Below are positions 60,318-64,000 of a DNA stretch of 64,000 nt, piece after piece; positions within the stretch are counted from its first letter, which is position 1, and each line of letters opens with the position of its first letter. This stretch comes from Sphagnum magellanicum. Lineage: Eukaryota > Streptophyta > Sphagnopsida > Sphagnales > Sphagnaceae. The notes under the pieces are model-generated. The model was given only the letters and a program-made list of their open reading frames with translations. It had not been told where the DNA came from and did no database searches. The stretch spans positions 22,679,065 to 22,743,064 of the forward strand of contig CM038914.1 in the NCBI GenBank assembly GCA_021904315.1, given 5' to 3'. The position numbers and the translations under genes are program-made.

Positions 60318-61015
60318 TTACAACCCAGGCTGCAAGGTGGATTGTGTCACATTTCTGCACCGTTGTTGAGAGGAGCTCTCTCTGGCCACCTGGGAGAGGA
60401 ATTTAATGGCCTCGTCAGGGGTCCCTTGGATGATGCCATGCCCCACATTGAAGATGTGATGTCTCTCCCCGGCATCTCTTGTACACTCTTCCACTGCTTC
60501 ATGGATCACATCCTCAGTGCCAAACAGGATCATTGGATCAACGTTACCCTGCAAATGCAATACCCCAATGGCAAGCTTAAGTTCCAGCTTCCAGAGAGAA
60601 ACACAGACAGATCCTATTCTCTCCATCCATACTACAAAAGCCTTGTGCCTAATCTCATGTCAATTTTGGAAACATAGGAAAGAACAGACATGACACACAG
60701 TTTCAGCAAACTTACATTGGGTTCAACATGGGTTCCGTTGGGTTCACAATGCTCACAATGTCAAACTCATTGTGCTTACATTGTTTTGGACAGCAATCCT
60801 TGTGTAGTCCAGTGCACCAAGGGAGTCATATTACCTGGAGAACACCTTCATCACCAAATAATGATCTTGCTTGGTGCATCTCTGTGGCCCAATCCAAGTT
60901 AACCACAACATCCTGATGCTGACATTGAGCTATTATGTTTGCAAGTTCCCCATTTGCATGAAAGATCAAAGGAACATCAGGTCATTGTGCATTGACTTTA
61001 CTTATGACTTGACAA
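60318..61015 (-). pseudogene. Uroporphyrinogen decarboxylase (UROD) 3' exons, with a stop
   Basis: Exon 60548-60318 follows TTTGCAG and reads GNVDPMILFGTED, HHIFNVGHGIIQGTPDEA, IKFLSQVAR, the UROD C-terminus. The previous exon ends 60835 (CTCCAG|GTAATA) and reads VPLIFHANGELANI, VVVNLDWATEMHQARSLFGD. Joined, they give VLQ-GNVDP, exactly the family junction. UROD decarboxylates uroporphyrinogen III to coproporphyrinogen III in plastid tetrapyrrole synthesis. Upstream of PDVPLIF an in-frame TGA (60984-60982) interrupts VISKVNAQ*PDVP. The N-terminal exons with the RQAGRY signature were not found in the remaining 3 kb. It is probably a truncated copy, though distant exons beyond the window cannot be excluded. 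Confidence 0.75.
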
Positions 61016-61019
61016 AAGC

Positions 61020-64000
61020 TTAGTAATGCACATGTTTTGATTTATTTTCCTATTGAGGTTTTGGACCTGTTCATTTGGAAAAAAAAATTCATTTGCGATC
61101 CAAATATAAGATAAGAGATGTGGGAGCACCCTTGGAAGTAACATGGGTCTAATCTTTAAGTATGGCAGAGGCTGTTTGGAAATGAGGCCCACACTTAGAT
61201 AGGTACAAAAATTAATGAAAAATGGAGCAAATGCCCCACACTTACTCCTTTGGAGTGATTAAACTTTGAGCAATTCAATTGCAATTTGCATCCTTCCTTC
61301 CTCTAACTCTATCTCCACTTCTTTTTTTTGATGCTCTTGTTAAGAAAGTTCAATCTGGGTTTACATCAAAATGAAACAGGATTTATGGAAAATGGACCAC
61401 CCTAAGCCCTAAAGCCTAACAGATTTCAAGGAAGCAGATTGACGCAGCTTGAAGTGTAATGGTTTAAATTACACTTCAAAAGATGCTAGCTTTTACTATT
61501 TTAAGTCAAGCAGTAGCACTGGTTGGCTTCCCACCCTAATTCAATAGTTTATGTTTTGTTTGTAGTAGTTGAAGGATGACTTCTAATTTAGCTTTAGATC
61601 CTAGGGATTTTGACCTCTAGATTTGTAATTAAATCTGTACACAGGATCAAATGGTCAGTATGGTATCAGGTTTGAGAACCCAGCTTAAGATTTGGGAGCC
61701 GCAATTTAGAGGCACTTTCAGCAAGCACTGAAGAACTTTCCACTTGCAAGTGGCATGACATTTATGTTCAGCTGACTGAACTTGAGCTCTTGTTTTCGCA
61801 CAAGTGCAAGGGTTGCAACTATTATCTCAGGTACCATAACAGAAAAAAAAGAACTCCCCAAAACTTTTCAATCAGGAACAATGAGGATTAAATTCAGAAT
61901 TGAGTGGGATCAAGCTTTATGAAGTAGAGAGTGGTAATGGAGCTTGCAATGATGCAATCTGTATATTCATTTTGAGACTATTGGCATATATGTTTCTGCT
62001 TATATGAATGGAGCAACTCACATGCATTATCATCCATACGAGTATTACTGGTACAAGGATCAAGATGGTACTTGTCATGGTCTTGATATACACCATGCTA
62101 GCCCCTTGCAACAGCAAGCACAACCACAGAAGAATTCAAGGCATGTTATTCTCTTCAGCACTGGCATCATGGTGCAGCTGACCCTAGATGAGATTGGCAC
62201 CTTCATTACAAGCAACAGATCCCAATCTTGGTTGGTGGGTACCGAATGTCTCCCTGGTGCATTTTTTGTCAGGTCCATATTTCTTCCCTAACAACAATTT
62301 TAGTTTCCCCTTTGCACAACATGTGTGCACCACGACTACCTCATCAAAGAGGGAGGGATACATAATCATGCAGACAATCAAGCCCATTCCAGAAGATACA
62401 GAATGGCACATTTGGTTTTTGTCAAATGGCAGTAATCACTAGCTCCACTCAAAACTGTAAGACAGTGACTCAAACATCTAATGTTTATGCAGCCCACATT
62501 AGTCTTTGTCACAGTGAAATTTGAGACTTCTGAGTCACAAGTGATGGGGCTTTGACAGGAGAGCTGCTGTCCATTCTTTATGTTAAGAAGGTGACCATTA
62601 TTTACACCTGAGAGGAAGTCCAGACCTCAATTCAAAGTAGAATTGGAGATGATGTGGGGTTTAAAAGAATTTGGAGTTGGGTGGGGTAATTTTCCACAGG
62701 CCATGGAGGCAATCATTTAACACAGTTGCACAAAATCTTGGACACTCAGGACATCTATATGAGTATTTTCTCCATCTGTTTAAGGTTATGAATTCAGCAC
62801 ACAAGGAACCATTCCCTCCAAAACTGCAACACCTCTGCAACCTATGATTCCCAAACTGCATACCCTGTTACCTAGTCAACATGTTTTTGTTATTGGGCTG
62901 GGTTCAACAGACTTTTGCCTTGGAGGCAGACTCTTAAACTTTGGGATGACCACAAGGTTTGAGGCCATTTCATTCGTAGAATCCACGATCTGCAGCTTTT
63001 GGCTCACGGAACTGCAAATGAGTACACAATCCTTCTACCAGAGCTGAGAAAATACATTGTAATTCATCCATCATATTCCTATGGTGGATGGTTCTAATTG
63101 ACAAATAGGTGTCTTTGCATGCTTCCAATGATTTTACTGATCTGTTGCTCCTAAGCTCTCAATGAAGACACGAACTTGACCCCCTTGAGAATTCAGACCA
63201 AATACACATTCAACTCAAGCTGATACATTAAAAGCCTGTGATGAAGAGTCACTGTTATTATGCCTCCCTAATTTACTCCTGTAAAGATGACACAAGACTA
63301 CCAACCTCAATAGATTGAACCAGATCGGAGACTAGAAGCAATGAATAGGAAGACTTTGCCATGTTCGAGCAACCATGGCATCTAGAAACGTGGCATCACA
63401 CTGCTGTAAGACTTTGCCTGCTTTTGTCACCAACATTTATTGAGAAACTGCTCTCTTGCTATCACTCTCATTAATGAAATGGTAATGACCAGGATAGAAT
63501 CAATAAAAGACTCTTTGAGTTTGAGATGGAACAAGGTACTGTAAACTGTTTATTGACAAAGGAGGCAAACACCTAAGAGAGATCCTGGATCACACCTTGT
63601 CCAGGCATGGCAGGTTGAAACAAACGGTTTAAAGTACTCAAACACCACAAGAATGTACCAGATTCTTTTCAAGCCTTGTGCTGTCTATCCCAGGGCTGAT
63701 TCTCTTGCTCCAACATCTCTAGAAACATCAGTAATTACTCCTTCTTTGCTGGTGGGGCAGGGGGAGTTTCCCGTACCACTGCAATCACAATGCATTGCAG
63801 ACACATTAGCTAGCAAACTAATGTACAAGGAAAAATACATTACTGAGTGGTGACTAGGGCAGGAAAACTGGCATACAACAGGTTGTGTCCTTCAATCAGC
63901 CTAAAAGTACAAGGAGGAATGCAGGGCATTGCTCTGGATACACAAGCCTGTGAAGAGTAAAGATGTGCCAATACATGTTTACACAACAATGTGCCTTTGA
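61020..64000. other. Near-genic composition region without a recognised gene
   Basis: Base composition resembles the flanking pseudogene DNA rather than the AT-rich spacers, and several open frames of 60-95 codons overlap on both strands (61.9-62.9 and 63.65-63.85 kb). None shows a family signature I recognise. A weak minus-strand resemblance to UROD (QIVDS near 62.98 kb) is too short to call. It may hold diverged exons or introns of the UROD copy. Confidence 0.4.

Noticed and set aside
62950..63010. Possible UROD exon (QIVDS-like) on the minus strand
   Set aside because: Only a handful of residues match the QIFDSW region, with no flanking agreement, so chance cannot be excluded.

Overview
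The window is nuclear DNA from a land plant. Genes are split by GT-AG introns, separated by long AT-rich, repeat-filled spacers, and include plant-specific families: an ANP/NPK1-type MAPKKK, an APD-like RING E3 ligase and NBS-LRR resistance genes. The resistance gene is of the alpha/beta-hydrolase-NBS-LRR (HNL) type, a class known from bryophytes and other non-seed plants. A non-seed plant is therefore the best guess; the species cannot be named from this sequence. No bacterial, viral or organellar genes were seen.

Layout. 1-4.4 kb: AT-rich spacer. 4.4-5.1 kb: two copies of a dispersed ~230-bp repeat. 5.1-8.7 kb: GC-rich promoter and an intact ANP-like MAPKKK with one coding intron (+). 8.7-20.9 kb: gene-poor spacer with local duplications, an AT-rich block and a CACTA-like transposon end. 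20.9-30.2 kb: the HNL-type NLR (-), with a split hydrolase domain, an NB-ARC exon and a very long, homogenised 24-residue LRR array. It carries an in-frame stop in the hydrolase domain and a frame break at the distal LRRs, followed by about 900 bp of decaying repeats. 30.4-38.9 kb: a dense transposon graveyard (third copy of the dispersed repeat, several MITEs with TTA target duplications, a possible 4.9-kb inverted-repeat element holding tandem arrays, a long hairpin). 39.5-43.7 kb: an APD-like membrane RING E3 ligase with ten exons (-). 43.7-47.1 kb: spacer with one MITE and a fourth repeat copy. 47.15-48.96 kb: a compact four-exon AK1-type adenylate kinase with an N-myristoylation-like start (+). 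49.8-55.4 kb: a degenerate hAT transposon (-) with a nested insertion and a minisatellite. 57.0-61.0 kb: a GC-rich promoter-like stretch, a ~152-bp tandem array, a broken ornithine carbamoyltransferase copy (+) and the 3' part of a uroporphyrinogen decarboxylase copy with a stop (-). 61-64 kb: no recognisable gene.

The genes do not form an operon or pathway. Kinase signalling, ubiquitin ligation, immunity and nucleotide metabolism are independent. The accessory interest lies in the HNL immune receptor and the transposon-derived inverted repeats. Exon borders were set by hand from splice sites, reading-frame phase and family conservation. No database search or transcript evidence was available.
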